A stretch of 64,000 bases of DNA from Botryococcus braunii (Eukaryota; Chlorophyta; Trebouxiophyceae), in assembly GCA_002005505.1 (NCBI GenBank), contig KV908464.1:55001-119000 (forward strand), in the 5' to 3' direction. Position numbers and translations under genes: made by a program. The notes under the pieces are model-generated. The model was not told the origin of the DNA. It saw only the letters and a program-made list of their open reading frames with translations, and made no database searches. Position 1 is the stretch's first letter; the number at the start of each line of letters is the position of its first letter. Shown piece by piece: positions 33,272 to 43,235 of the stretch.

Positions 33272-33629
33272 TAGTGTTGGCATTTGTACGGAACGTAATT
33301 TCTACGGAACTACGGAACTTATCAAAAATCCGTAGGTAATTTTGTCTCGTTACGGATTTTCTACGGAGGCCTGCGGTACATAAAAAACTTGTACCGCATT
33401 GTAATATCTGTACTGCCTTGACTTTGTACAGGAAATACTGCATTTCCCTACAGATTTGGTAGATTTAAGAGTAAAATGAAAATTTCAATGGTCGCACATT
33501 GTCCCAAATGACATTAGAGAACCTTTCAGAAACTTTCGGCCCAAACCCAAAATCTACGGAATTACTTTCCGTAAATCCGTAGTGAATCCGCAGCCATTGC
33601 ACGGAATACCGTAGAAATTGCGAACACTA
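33272..33629. mobile_element. hAT-like MITE
   Basis: The ends read TAGTGTTGGCA and, in reverse complement, TAGTGTTCGCA, typical of hAT terminal repeats. The flanking 8-mers GTCCGAGC (33264-33271) and GCCCGAGT (33630-33637) match at six of eight positions, as expected for an aged 8-bp duplication. The inside is AT-rich, with many CCGTAG/CTACGG motifs in both orientations. It has no transposase. Confidence 0.7.
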
Positions 33630-33637
33630 GCCCGAGT

Positions 33638-33866
33638 ACCCCTCGGCGCCCCGTCTATCGGGTTATATTTCCTATACCCATCCCCTTAGCCAAAATGGCT
33701 GGTCCTGGATGTAATATTTCCTTCCTTCCTTCCTTACTATACGTATAGTATACTAGGCTTCGTGTCAAGTGTACCACGGCAAGTGGTACCGGGTTGTGGC
33801 GTCGCTCAAGTGCGGGTGCCTAGTCGGCGGCAACAAGGATACATAGTGTAAAGAGATTTCCGTGCA
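33638..33866. other. spacer, nothing recognised
   Basis: Contains a small TTCC tract and the palindrome ACTATACGTATAGT near 33735. No gene seen. Confidence 0.5.
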
Positions 33867-34031
33867 TGTAGCATTTCCTAGGGTATAATGCTCTAGTATG
33901 GTCCTTGGCATTGCTCTATGACTTGCCATGTGATCTAGATTCACGGTACAACCTCGCTCAGGTAGTCGCTCGGTTGCCCGACTATACGTCCGTGGCAGTA
34001 CGGTGTACATCCGACCCTGGATGGGATTAAG
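33867..34031 (+). repeat. element C 5' LTR, first part
   Basis: The first 165 bp of the LTR, ending in GGGATTAAG, which is also the duplicated target of the insert. It continues at 35265-35360. Confidence 0.93.
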
Positions 34032-35255
34032 AAGGAAAAAGGAAGATGGGGGCGAGAGCCCTAAACTCCCACCCCGACACTTCCGGCAGTGTGACCCGTG
34101 GGTGTGACCTATTTCCCTCCCCCCAGTATGACTAATAAAGAATACCTGGGAAACCAAGAAAGATTAGGTTAGATTGGGTCCAGACCGACGGTTACGTACC
34201 CCTACCCCCCACCCCTCAAGAATTATATCAAACCCTCTGTCTAAAGAGCTAACAAATCCCACAGCATAAACAACCCCCCCCCCCAACGAAGGGTGAAAGT
34301 GTGAAGTTTAATGTTCGTATTGTCGTACCTGGCACTGAAGGTGTGAGGGGACCCATAGGAGCAGATGGGGCCCTCATCTAGCCCCACAAGGTCCCGTGTA
34401 CATGCATGCAAGAAGCTGTGGTGTGGCTGGGTCATAGGAACATGATAAGGTGTGTTAACTGCCCTGGAGTGTCCACGGGAAATGCACGTTGGGCTGAGGC
34501 ATATGAAGGTTACTGTTGTCTGTGGGAAATGTAGCAAAATAGAAGGCAATCCGGAAATACATAATCCCACCAATGCAAAGCATCCATCGTACCCCCAAAA
34601 ACCTGTATCAGGGTGTGTGATTATAGTCTGAACAGGGTCCGGAACCCCCCATTGACCCCCGATGCTCCCCAAAGACTCCCCGATTACGCATCGTTTGACC
34701 CAAAATGAATTCAAAAAAGGATTTAATATAAATTATCACACAACAAGGGCAGAAACAGGCGGGCGCGCTATTTAAGGTGTAGCTAAGCAGTGCGGAAGCT
34801 GCCAGAATGCGCCAGAATGCCCCAACTCGTCCGTCACAGCAGCAAAAACCAAGCGTAGTTGATGGTGTAAGATATGACATGAAATGGTTCGAAGTCAGGG
34901 CCCACACCTGCACCATGCAGCGGCCCTGGTCAGCGGTCTGCGTGGACTGGGAGGACCACGAGCCGCGGACCCTGCAAGTAGGCTGGCACTGGCGAGCAGA
35001 GGGGTGGCTAACGAAAAAGTAAGCGGAAGTCCGTAGTGGGGTGCCGAGGTGGCAGAAAAAAGTGTGAGAGGAAGGGAAAAGGCGGGTCTAGGGACAGTGA
35101 CTCTCACGCCAGTAATTTACATAGAGTGTTCCCCCCAGACATAAAGGGCAGCTGTCAACCGGTCGGGACAGCATTCAAGAAAGCATCCCGCAAGGTTGAG
35201 TTAGATATCCCAAAGTACGGAGCAATTCGAGGTATGATTCGTAAAATCCGGTGTC
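34032..35255. mobile_element. 1224-bp insertion of unknown type with 9-bp TSD
   Basis: It is bounded by two copies of GGGATTAAG (34023-34031 and 35256-35264) and is absent from the 3' LTR. Ends are AAGGAAAAAGGAAGATGGGG and AAAATCCGGTGTC; I see no terminal inverted repeat and no poly(A). A 9-bp duplication fits Mutator-like elements best. The only protein-like frame (35036-35263, plus) has a basic part (RGGRKKCERKGKGG) and an end KVELDIPKYGAIRGMIRKI that runs to a TAA in the duplicated target. No transposase domain is recognised. Confidence 0.8.
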
Positions 35256-35264
35256 GGGATTAAG

Positions 35265-35360
35265 GGCGAGCCTGTGAATCAATCATGTAACACTCTTTCC
35301 GTTCACACCACGAACTGTCTCACTGTCTCATCCAAATCTCTTCCGCTCAGTTATGCTACA
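35265..35360 (+). repeat. element C 5' LTR, second part
   Basis: 96 bp, no difference seen from 38811-38906, ending TTATGCTACA. Confidence 0.93.
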
Positions 35361-35361
35361 G

Positions 35362-35377
35362 TGGTATCGGCGACAAG
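35362..35377 (+). promoter_or_regulatory. element C primer-binding site
   Basis: TGGTATCGGCGACAAG starts one base after the LTR and begins TGG, complementary to a tRNA CCA end. Element D has the same TGGTATCGGCGACA. I cannot name the tRNA. Confidence 0.7.
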
Positions 35378-35429
35378 GCTAGTTCCTTGTCGTTGGTTCG
35401 TGGTGCGTTCTTTTCTTTCGAGATTTGTG

Positions 35430-35954
35430 ATGTCGCGGCATCCTCGTTCGGGTTCAAGGGCTCGTGCACCTAGTCCTGGCATCGCAGAGCCAGATCCATC
35501 CCTAGATCTTCTTGATTATGTATATGTAGATCTTGTAGGGGTAGATCCTCGTCGTGTGCTTAGGCATCGGGTAGATATCGGTGCCATGCCCGAAGGAGCC
35601 GTTGCATTAGGATCTAGTGTTCCGTCGCATTCCCCTCCAGTTGATACCTCTCAGAGCATTTTAGAGGGACTTGAGATGTTAATTCAGTGCTCTCTCGCGC
35701 AACCTGCACCTGTGGTCGTGCCGCAGCCCATACCAACGGCAACTCCGGCATCGGCTACAGCCTCGTCAGGTTCAGGGAAGCCCTCGCTTCAGTTTCCAGA
35801 CACATCTGTATTTTATGGAGATCCAATGAAGTTGGATCCATGGCTTATGCAGACTGAAATGTTTTTGGGGGCCTGCGATGTAGGCCTGCATCCGCTCGGT
35901 CCGTGGAGGTGGCTACGATGTTCTACCGTTGCTTCCAACTACAAGTTGAGTTGA
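35430..35954 (+). pseudogene. element C gag, truncated
   Basis: From ATG 35430 the frame has a basic, Ser/Pro-rich N-terminus and a capsid-like start (VFYGDPMKLDPWLMQTEMF) matching MLYYGDPDMLDAHFMQ of element D. It shifts frame and stops at 35952-35954. Most of the capsid and the zinc knuckle are missing compared with element D, so this is a deleted gag. Confidence 0.8.
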
Positions 35955-36032
35955 GGAGGCACCTTTCCAAATCAAATAAAACTTGATTTGGGTTTCTTTC
36001 TTGGTTTTCAGCAGTGTGAGCCCTGCTTTTAG

Positions 36033-36748
36033 ATGGTTTCCACCTGTTCTGCAGTCCAGTATGGGATCCCTGTATTGCACGACGTGGGGAATCTTCAGGA
36101 CTTCTTCTCTAGCTGTTGCCATAGTTTCATGACCCATTACGTGGATGGGCATGGTGTATGTAGGAAGTTTCAGACATCACCCCCTGACAGTGACCTGGCC
36201 AGTCCTGATGTTCAGTGTAAGAGTGGTGCAGCTTTCTCGTTTCCTGCAAGTACTTCTCATGTTGTATTGTTTTGTCAGAGTAGTGGCAGAGCGTCTGCTG
36301 TCAGCCAACTTGTAACCCACTTACTCCCTGGTACCAGATTGACTGTGCTTTCTGGCCCGAGTGATTGTGGACAGGTGTTGGAAGGGGCTACTCGGCAGCA
36401 ATCTCATGATGTCTTGCTTTCGAGCCCTGTGTTGACTGCTTTGGCATTACTTCCACCGTTCAGAGCTCGCCCCACTGCTACTCATCAGGCTTAACCTTGT
36501 TTCGTTGCTTTGTGCAGACTGGTTGTTTGAGTGTGAAGCAAAAACCCCAGCCAGCAACTTCTTTTGACTCTTTTGTGCAGTTAAACACTAGCCAGACTGT
36601 GAAGGGTCATGATCTTTCCTCTACGTGCATTGAATTTGAGGGAATTCTTGCTGGTAGACCTGTCAGGATTTTGTTAGACAGTGGGGCCTCTGCAAACTTT
36701 ATTGATAATAAACTTTGCAGGAGCTTGCCCTTCCCACTGCTTCTTTAA
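36033..36748 (+). pseudogene. element C gag-pol junction and protease start
   Basis: Two broken frames cover this part. The first (to 36494) resembles the region before the protease in element D. The second contains the aspartic protease motif RILLDSGASANFIDN (near 36665-36710) and runs out of frame at ~36715, where the pol frame takes over. Confidence 0.7.
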
Positions 36749-38259
36749 GTTCACATGTTGCTATTCGTGTTGCTGATCGTAGGACCTCTATAGTAGAGAG
36801 AAGTGTGGCAATTGACCCGACTGTGGGGTCTCTGGATTTTGGAGTCACCTGTCTCCCCACAGAGTTGGCATACTATGACATTGTTTTAGGGAAACCTTGG
36901 TTGACTGTGTGTAATCCGGTTGTGAATTGGAAGCTAAATGCAGTGTCATTGATTCATTCTGATAGGACACATGTACTTGTGGGCTGCCAAAGGTCAGGTG
37001 TACCTGAGTATGTGATCTCCTCCATAGAAGTGGAAGAGTTGGTCCAGTTGGGTGATCCAATGTATCTGATTCAGCTTAATGCAGTGACCGAACCCTCCTT
37101 AAATACTAATACATATAACGTGCCAGAGTTGGAGCAGCTTCTGCAGGAATTTAAAGATGTCCTTTCAGGACTGCCTCAGGGCCTGCCTCCCTCTCGTGCT
37201 GGAGACCACTATATTAGATTGGAGCCTGGCGCAGTTCCTCCAGCCTCCCGCATTTATCCACTGTCCGGAGCCCAGCTTTCTGAGCTTCGTGCACAGTTGC
37301 AGGAGCTCCTAGAGGGGGGCTTCATCCGCCCATCGACTTCCCCCTTTGGTGCACCTATCCTGTTCGTCCCGAAGAAGGATGGTAATTGGCGTTTGTGTAT
37401 TGACTACAGAGCCTTGAACAGGGTTACAGTGAGAAATCAACACCCTTTACCTAGGATTGATGAAATGTTTGAGCAGTTGCATGGAAGTCGTGTGTTTTCT
37501 AAGCTTGACCTTGCCTCTGGCTACCACCAGATTCGTATGCATGAGGATAGCATAGAAAAGACTGCTTTTAAAACCCGTTATGGTCATTATGAGTTCACTG
37601 TTATGCCTTTTGGGTTAACTAATGCTCCTGCCACTTTTCAATCTGTTATGAATACTATCCTGGCTCCCTTTCCGGATAGGTTTGTGTTGGTTTACCTGGA
37701 TGACATCCTGATATATTCTGTTGAAGAACGCATGGAGCACTTACGTAAGTCTGTTGAAGAACACATGGAGCACTTACGTATTATCCTGTCAGTGCTTAGG
37801 GAACATAAATTCTATTGTAAAAGATCTAAATGTGAGTTTGTTTCTAAGCAGGTGGAATACTTGGGACACTTGTTGACACCCCAAGGGATTATGGTGGATC
37901 CGAGGAAGGTTGCAGCCATCCGGGACTGGCCCACTCCCTTAAATGTGTCACAGTTGAGAGGTTTCTTAGGCTTGACTCAATACTATGATACATTTATAGA
38001 TCACTTTGCAGATGTTGCATTTCCCCTTACTGAGCTATTGAAGAAGGATGTGACCTGGTCTTGGGAGGGACCTCAAGCCCAAGCCTTCATTGCATTGAAG
38101 GATCTTGTGTCCTCTCCTCCATGTTTGTTAATGCCAGACTTAGACTTTTGTTGTGCATGTAGATGCCTCAGGCTTTGCTGTGGGTGCTGTTTTGCAGCAG
38201 GATCAAGGCCAGGGACTGCAGCCCGTCGCCTTCGAGTCCAGGAAACTCCAGCCCCCTGA
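36715..38259 (+). pseudogene. element C protease C-terminus, RT and partial RNase H
   Basis: The frame holds the end of the protease (YYDIVLGKPWLT), then a complete [59 protein letters not shown] and LVYLDDILIYS. Straight after YLDD lies an in-frame tandem duplication (VEERMEHLRKS / VEEHMEHLR, ~37718-37782). A frameshift at ~38140 garbles the RNase H start, which in the next frame reads HVDASGFAVGAVLQQ. Coding ends there: no integrase is found before the 3' LTR. Confidence 0.9.
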
Positions 38260-38645
38260 GAGGAAGTTGGCCCCGTATGGCAGAGAATTATTGGCAGGGT
38301 AACTGGACCTAAGGTTTGGACAAGTGCTAGTCTAATGACTCAACCTAATTGTTTCATCACTGGTGTGAGTGCTGTCTAGAGAGTTGGTCCCCTAAGTTAG
38401 AGGATCCGCCTTGCAGACGATAGTCCTTAGAATGTTAAGGTATTCGAGCATTGAGCAGATGAGTCCCTCGTCTGTGTCGTGCTAACTTGCTTTGTGGACT
38501 TCATCCTCTGACTTGCTGATTTGGTAACTATAGGAGGTGTGATTATCTATAGTTACAGTAAGCAGGGTTCGTGATACCCCTGTCTTGCGTTTGTGGCCCC
38601 ATTGCCATAAACACCATCTCATAGCTTATGCCAAGGGGGAGGGCA
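38260..38645 (+). other. element C 3' internal region with polypurine tract
   Basis: About 385 bases without recognisable coding after the RNase H break. It ends in AAGGGGGAGGGCA (38633-38645), the polypurine tract directly before the 3' LTR. Confidence 0.75.
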
Positions 38646-38906
38646 TGTAGCATTTCCTAGGGTATAATGCTCTAGTATGGTCCTTGGCATTGCTCTATGA
38701 CTTGCCATGTGATCTAGATTCACGGTACAACCTCGCTCAGGTAGTCGCTCGGTTGCCCGACTATACGTCCGTGGCAGTACGGTGTACATCCGACCCTGGA
38801 TGGGATTAAGGGCGAGCCTGTGAATCAATCATGTAACACTCTTTCCGTTCACACCACGAACTGTCTCACTGTCTCATCCAAATCTCTTCCGCTCAGTTAT
38901 GCTACA
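38646..38906 (+). repeat. element C 3' LTR
   Basis: 261 bp uninterrupted copy, followed by GTGCA. Confidence 0.95.
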
Positions 38907-39787
38907 GTGCAAGCATAATGAATTGTCTGCGTCTCAAGAACCTTACCCTTCTGAACCTTTAATTGCTCTACTCTTACAGGATAGGCTTCACTCTTTATAT
39001 TTAATTTAATGCTACTTCGCAGCCAGATTGGGGATATTCAAAGGATTTGTATACAAATCCTTTACATGTAGCATGTCATGGTACATGTAACTGAATTCGC
39101 AAATTCATAAATGGGGTTCATGAGGTGCTAATCGAGGAGATATGTGCGATCCCTCATCCGAGAGCTGCTGGGCACTAGTGATTATTACCCGTAAAGTATC
39201 CATGTCCCCCATGATCTATTGCGGCCTCAGCAGACTCACTCAGTACTACCTCAATACCTCACCTCAATACCTCACCTCAGTATTCGATACCTCACCTTAA
39301 TACTATTGCGGCTTTGGCAGACTTGCGACATCGCAACCCTTGCAAATGCCGACACGTGACTATTCGGGCATCGGGGGCCTGAGACTGACATATTTGACTT
39401 TCCCCCTTAAATTACACAATAAAGAGGAAATCAAACCCCACAACCTTCCACAATCCAACCAGACCTACACCCCAAGACCTGAAAAGTGAAGACTACCCTC
39501 CCCAAGGGAGCCGTCACGCCAGCTGCCGCCCAACCGCCTGAGCCATCACAAAACTAACCCGCCGCTGCACCCAGAACCACATCAAATCCTCATGGGCGAC
39601 AACAGTCTGGTTGACGAGGCCCTGGAGCCTCTTCAGAAGCTCTCCGCCGCACCCTCCCACCCCAAAAAAGTTTCAAAAGAGAAGCGTCTCTTTTTAGGGG
39701 ACTGATATATGTGTATCACATAAGATGAAATCACACCCCACGCACCACCCCCAAGCAAAACTATCCCCCAACCCTACACTGGTACAT
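38907..39787. other. intergenic, nothing coding recognised
   Basis: Contains a short CCTCAATACCTCA tandem repeat at ~39246-39300. No supported gene. Confidence 0.5.
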
Positions 39788-40322
39788 CAAACCCCCCATA
39801 GTGCCGGGGCCCAGTTAACACCCAATTGGACTGCCTGCTACGCTGCGGGCACGGGACCAACGAACAGCTGTCCTGCAGGCCGTCAACCAAATACCACCCT
39901 TGATGTACGTCGGGGCACTCCCGGTGAATGGCAAGGAGAAGGTGCCGGACACTGAGCACGAAAAGCAGCGGAGAGAGGGGTTCCCCTTGCTGGACCCCAA
40001 TGGTGGATTCCACGACATGGGGTTCAACACTTTGACAGGCAGCGCGCGCTGCAGTACGTCATTGCCCACACAGTGCAATATGCTGGGGCAAGGGAGGGCG
40101 ACTTCTGCAAGCATGCGGGTATGGTCGATCATATTGATAGCATTTTCGAAGTCCAAGCCGGCAACGACGAGGTCAGGGGAATCTTGCTGGTCTGCCACCA
40201 AGCATGGTGGGCATGGACGAGGCCTTACGCACACCCTCAGACTCCAACCCCAACTTGGGAGTGGCTGTGAAATCTCACTGACAGTGGGAAAGACGGCTGC
40301 AACAGCTATCTTGGAGACCAGA
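39788..40322 (-). pseudogene. RT fragment of the R2-like element
   Basis: On the minus strand this matches the RT core of the element at ~14172-14690. It reads RSLVSKIAVAAVFPTVSE, QQDSPDLVVAGLDFENAIN and KGNPSLRCF, with frameshifts and no YLDD box in frame. Neither end of the element is present. It is an old internal fragment. Confidence 0.85.
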
Positions 40323-42063
40323 CTTCTTGTTTTTACAAGAGTGGGATAAGAAGACGAGCCCAGCCCAACGTTTAACGACCAAAACCCAAAACCCTGTGTC
40401 TGACATATATCATTTTTCCTTTTCATTTAAAAGTTTCAAGCGATGAGTCACACCTGGTGAGCTTCTCCTGAAAGCGAACGGTTTGAGAAGCTACTGTGCA
40501 GCTAGATTACAGACTCTCGCGAGTCAAGGGAAGCTGGAAACGGAGTGAAGTTCCTCTTTTCCCAACTTCAAATGTCCGTCAGGCACAGGTACAGCGAATG
40601 CAATTCATGCTAATCAAGCCAGAAGTGGTTGTCGTGGCTGATCGTGGATGTAGTATTTTCCCTGAGGTACCAGGAAGAACCCGCACCCAATCACGTGGCG
40701 GACCCTAAGTTTCATCGTGCTCAGCACGTGCGTTCCTTATCCAGCTAAGAGGGCGCACGTGATACGCGAACCTGCATTCTGCCGCCAGGACCCCGCATCT
40801 GCGTTCATGAAGACTTCCAAAAGTGCGCATGGAAATTACTCGTGATTTTTGCTGTAACGAACATGATGAAGTAACTGATAAGCGTTAATCGGGTTTTGAT
40901 GATCCCAACCCCCCACAGGAACGCCTCCTTTGGCAGCAACAATTAATTCAAATGGTCCGATAGGCACAGGCGGTTTACACTTCCATGTGTTCCTGGCCTA
41001 TTGAATGCCGTAGATCGATCCGGGAATGTCCGATTACTAAACAGATCATGGCCTGGATAGGAAGCCGATGCTGTATTGCTTGTAACGATCATCCGCTTGG
41101 TGTGCAACTGCCATAGATGGTGGCTCGAGAGGCGTTTCAGTACTTTCGGTCTGTACTGTACTAAGGATATAGACTGAAGATAGAAGGAGTCCGGGGCATC
41201 AGACTCAGGGCTGCTCGGTCCAATTCCAAGTCTTGACTCTTTCAACCCCACAAAGACATTCGCAAGCATTAGAGCTTCAGCAGGGAGGCCGACATTTTTG
41301 CGCTGGCGAGTACCGGCCAATGCCGGTGACCTAAACTACCATCTCCACTTCACCTCCCGCTTGCACTGTTTGTGTCAAGTGCGTTCTACCCACGAAAATC
41401 CCAATCACTCAAAATTTGTAGCTGGCTAGAAAATTTAGGAGACTTAGTGATGTTAGGCTTCCAATCTAGGCACATGTGGCTATATCGGGAACAAGCTCGA
41501 TGACGACTTGTGAGCTGAATGCAGCTTTGTTCTATTTGTGATTGCAATAAATCCAACATCTGGAGTGTCCTAGGTTGATGCATACGAGATGCCACTCAAC
41601 TAGCGTATATGTTGTCGACCATGCCACGAGCGTTATTCCTCGACGCATTGCCCAAGCATATTACTCATTGGCAATAAAAACATTTAAACCAGTGGGGTAT
41701 CTTCCAAAAATGAGTTGAACGCACTTGCAGCCTCATGCAAGTCGTTCGGGCTGGCCAGACGAAACACGGTATCTAAACAGCGCTTCTTCAGGGATATTAT
41801 CGTTTTTCAGTACAAGGTCAATTCCAAACCCTGCAACAGAATTTTCTGGTTAGTGGGATACTCCTTGAACTGATGGTTTCAGATCCGTCTCCTGTGATCA
41901 CGGCGTCCTGCACGATCCAGATGCCAACGAATCCCGGGAATGAACTTCTGGTCGTGATTTCGGCTAGCAGATACTGACATACAGGGATCGCAGGTACCGC
42001 AGGGAAGGGCACATCGGCAGACATAATTACGACGACCTTCCACAGCAAGCATCCCGGACCAGG
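40323..42063. other. intergenic, no gene recognised
   Basis: Short frames on both strands show no domains. The right end would contain the promoter of the secreted glycoprotein gene at 42064. I see no clear TATA box there. Confidence 0.45.
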
Positions 42064-42181
42064 ATGGCACGAACCCTGACATCCGCACGATTTGCCACCA
42101 AATTCATGGTTATTCTCATCATCGCCAAATCCGGTGTCATCAGTTTTGCGGATGCGCAGTAAGTCCTCATTTCCAGTCCAC

Positions 42182-42225
<44 letters not shown>

Positions 42226-42300
42226 TGTGGGTGTGTGTGTGTGGGTGGGTGGGTGGGTGGGTGTATGTGTGGGTGTGGTTGTTGTTGTGTGTGTGTGTGT

Positions 42301-42362
<62 letters not shown>

Positions 42363-43162
42363 TAAGCGGGGAACAATTGTTAGATGTGGCTATAAATGCA
42401 AGTCAATTGTAATAAACCCATATTACTTCCGTCTGAGCAATGATCAGGTTGCAAAAGCATTGCTCCTATGGATAAGGACCTCTTACACATTTGATAATTT
42501 ATGTATACATTTGCGCAATCGTAGTGTTCTTATGCTTGTTTTTGTGGTTGGAAAGAACGGACTCCTTTTCTGTGGAGGCTGCGGCAGTAAAAGCGAGTTC
42601 GCCGCCACCGCAAGTCAAATCTTCCCCACCCCCGCCGCCGGTCAAGTCTCCCCCACCACCTGCGAAGTCTCCCTCGCCACCACCCCCGTCAAATCCCCTC
42701 CGCCACCAACCTCCGTCAAGTCTCCGCCACCACCCACCAAGTCTCCTCCGCCCCCATCCCCCGTCAAATCTCCACCCCCGCCCGTCAAGTCTCCTCCGCC
42801 CCCACCCCCAGTCAAATCTCCGCCGCCGCCCGTCAAGTCTCCTCCGCCTCCATCCCCAGTCAAATCTCCGCCGCCGCCCGTGAAGTCTCCTCCGCCCCCA
42901 TCCCCAGTCAAATCTCCGCCGCCGCCCGTCAAGTCTCCTCCGCCCCCACCCCCAGTCAAATCTCCGCCACCACCCAAGTCTCCTCCCCCACCCTCACCCG
43001 TCAAGTCTCCTCCGCCCCCGGTCAAGTCTCCCCCTCCGTCACCTCCTTCCAGGTACCATTGGCCATGCTCCGCTCCCACTTCACCTTCATTCAAATACCC
43101 GTTGTGGCTCGCGTGTGCATGGATCTGTGCGTGCATTCACGCGCGCATGTGTGTGTGTGTGT

Positions 43163-43235
<73 letters not shown>

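Larger units (their letters stand above)
33867..38906 (+). mobile_element. element C: Ty3/gypsy retrotransposon lacking integrase
   Basis: 261-bp LTRs start TGTAGCATTTCC and end TTATGCTACA, flanked by the duplication GTGCA (33862-33866 and 38907-38911). The 5' LTR is split by a 1.2-kb insert; its two parts joined show no difference from the 3' LTR. A primer-binding site TGGTATCGGCGACA follows the 5' LTR. Gag is truncated, protease and RT are frameshifted, RNase H is cut short and integrase is absent. Confidence 0.93.

Noticed and set aside
40943..41320. 125-codon minus-strand frame as a gene
   Set aside because: No recognisable motif, no conserved context and no splice signals; length alone is not evidence here.
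42642..43136. Long minus-strand Gly/Asp-rich frame (GGGDLTGGGGDL repeats)
   Set aside because: It is the antisense of the Ser-Pro coding repeat, whose plus-strand frame has a signal peptide and splice sites.
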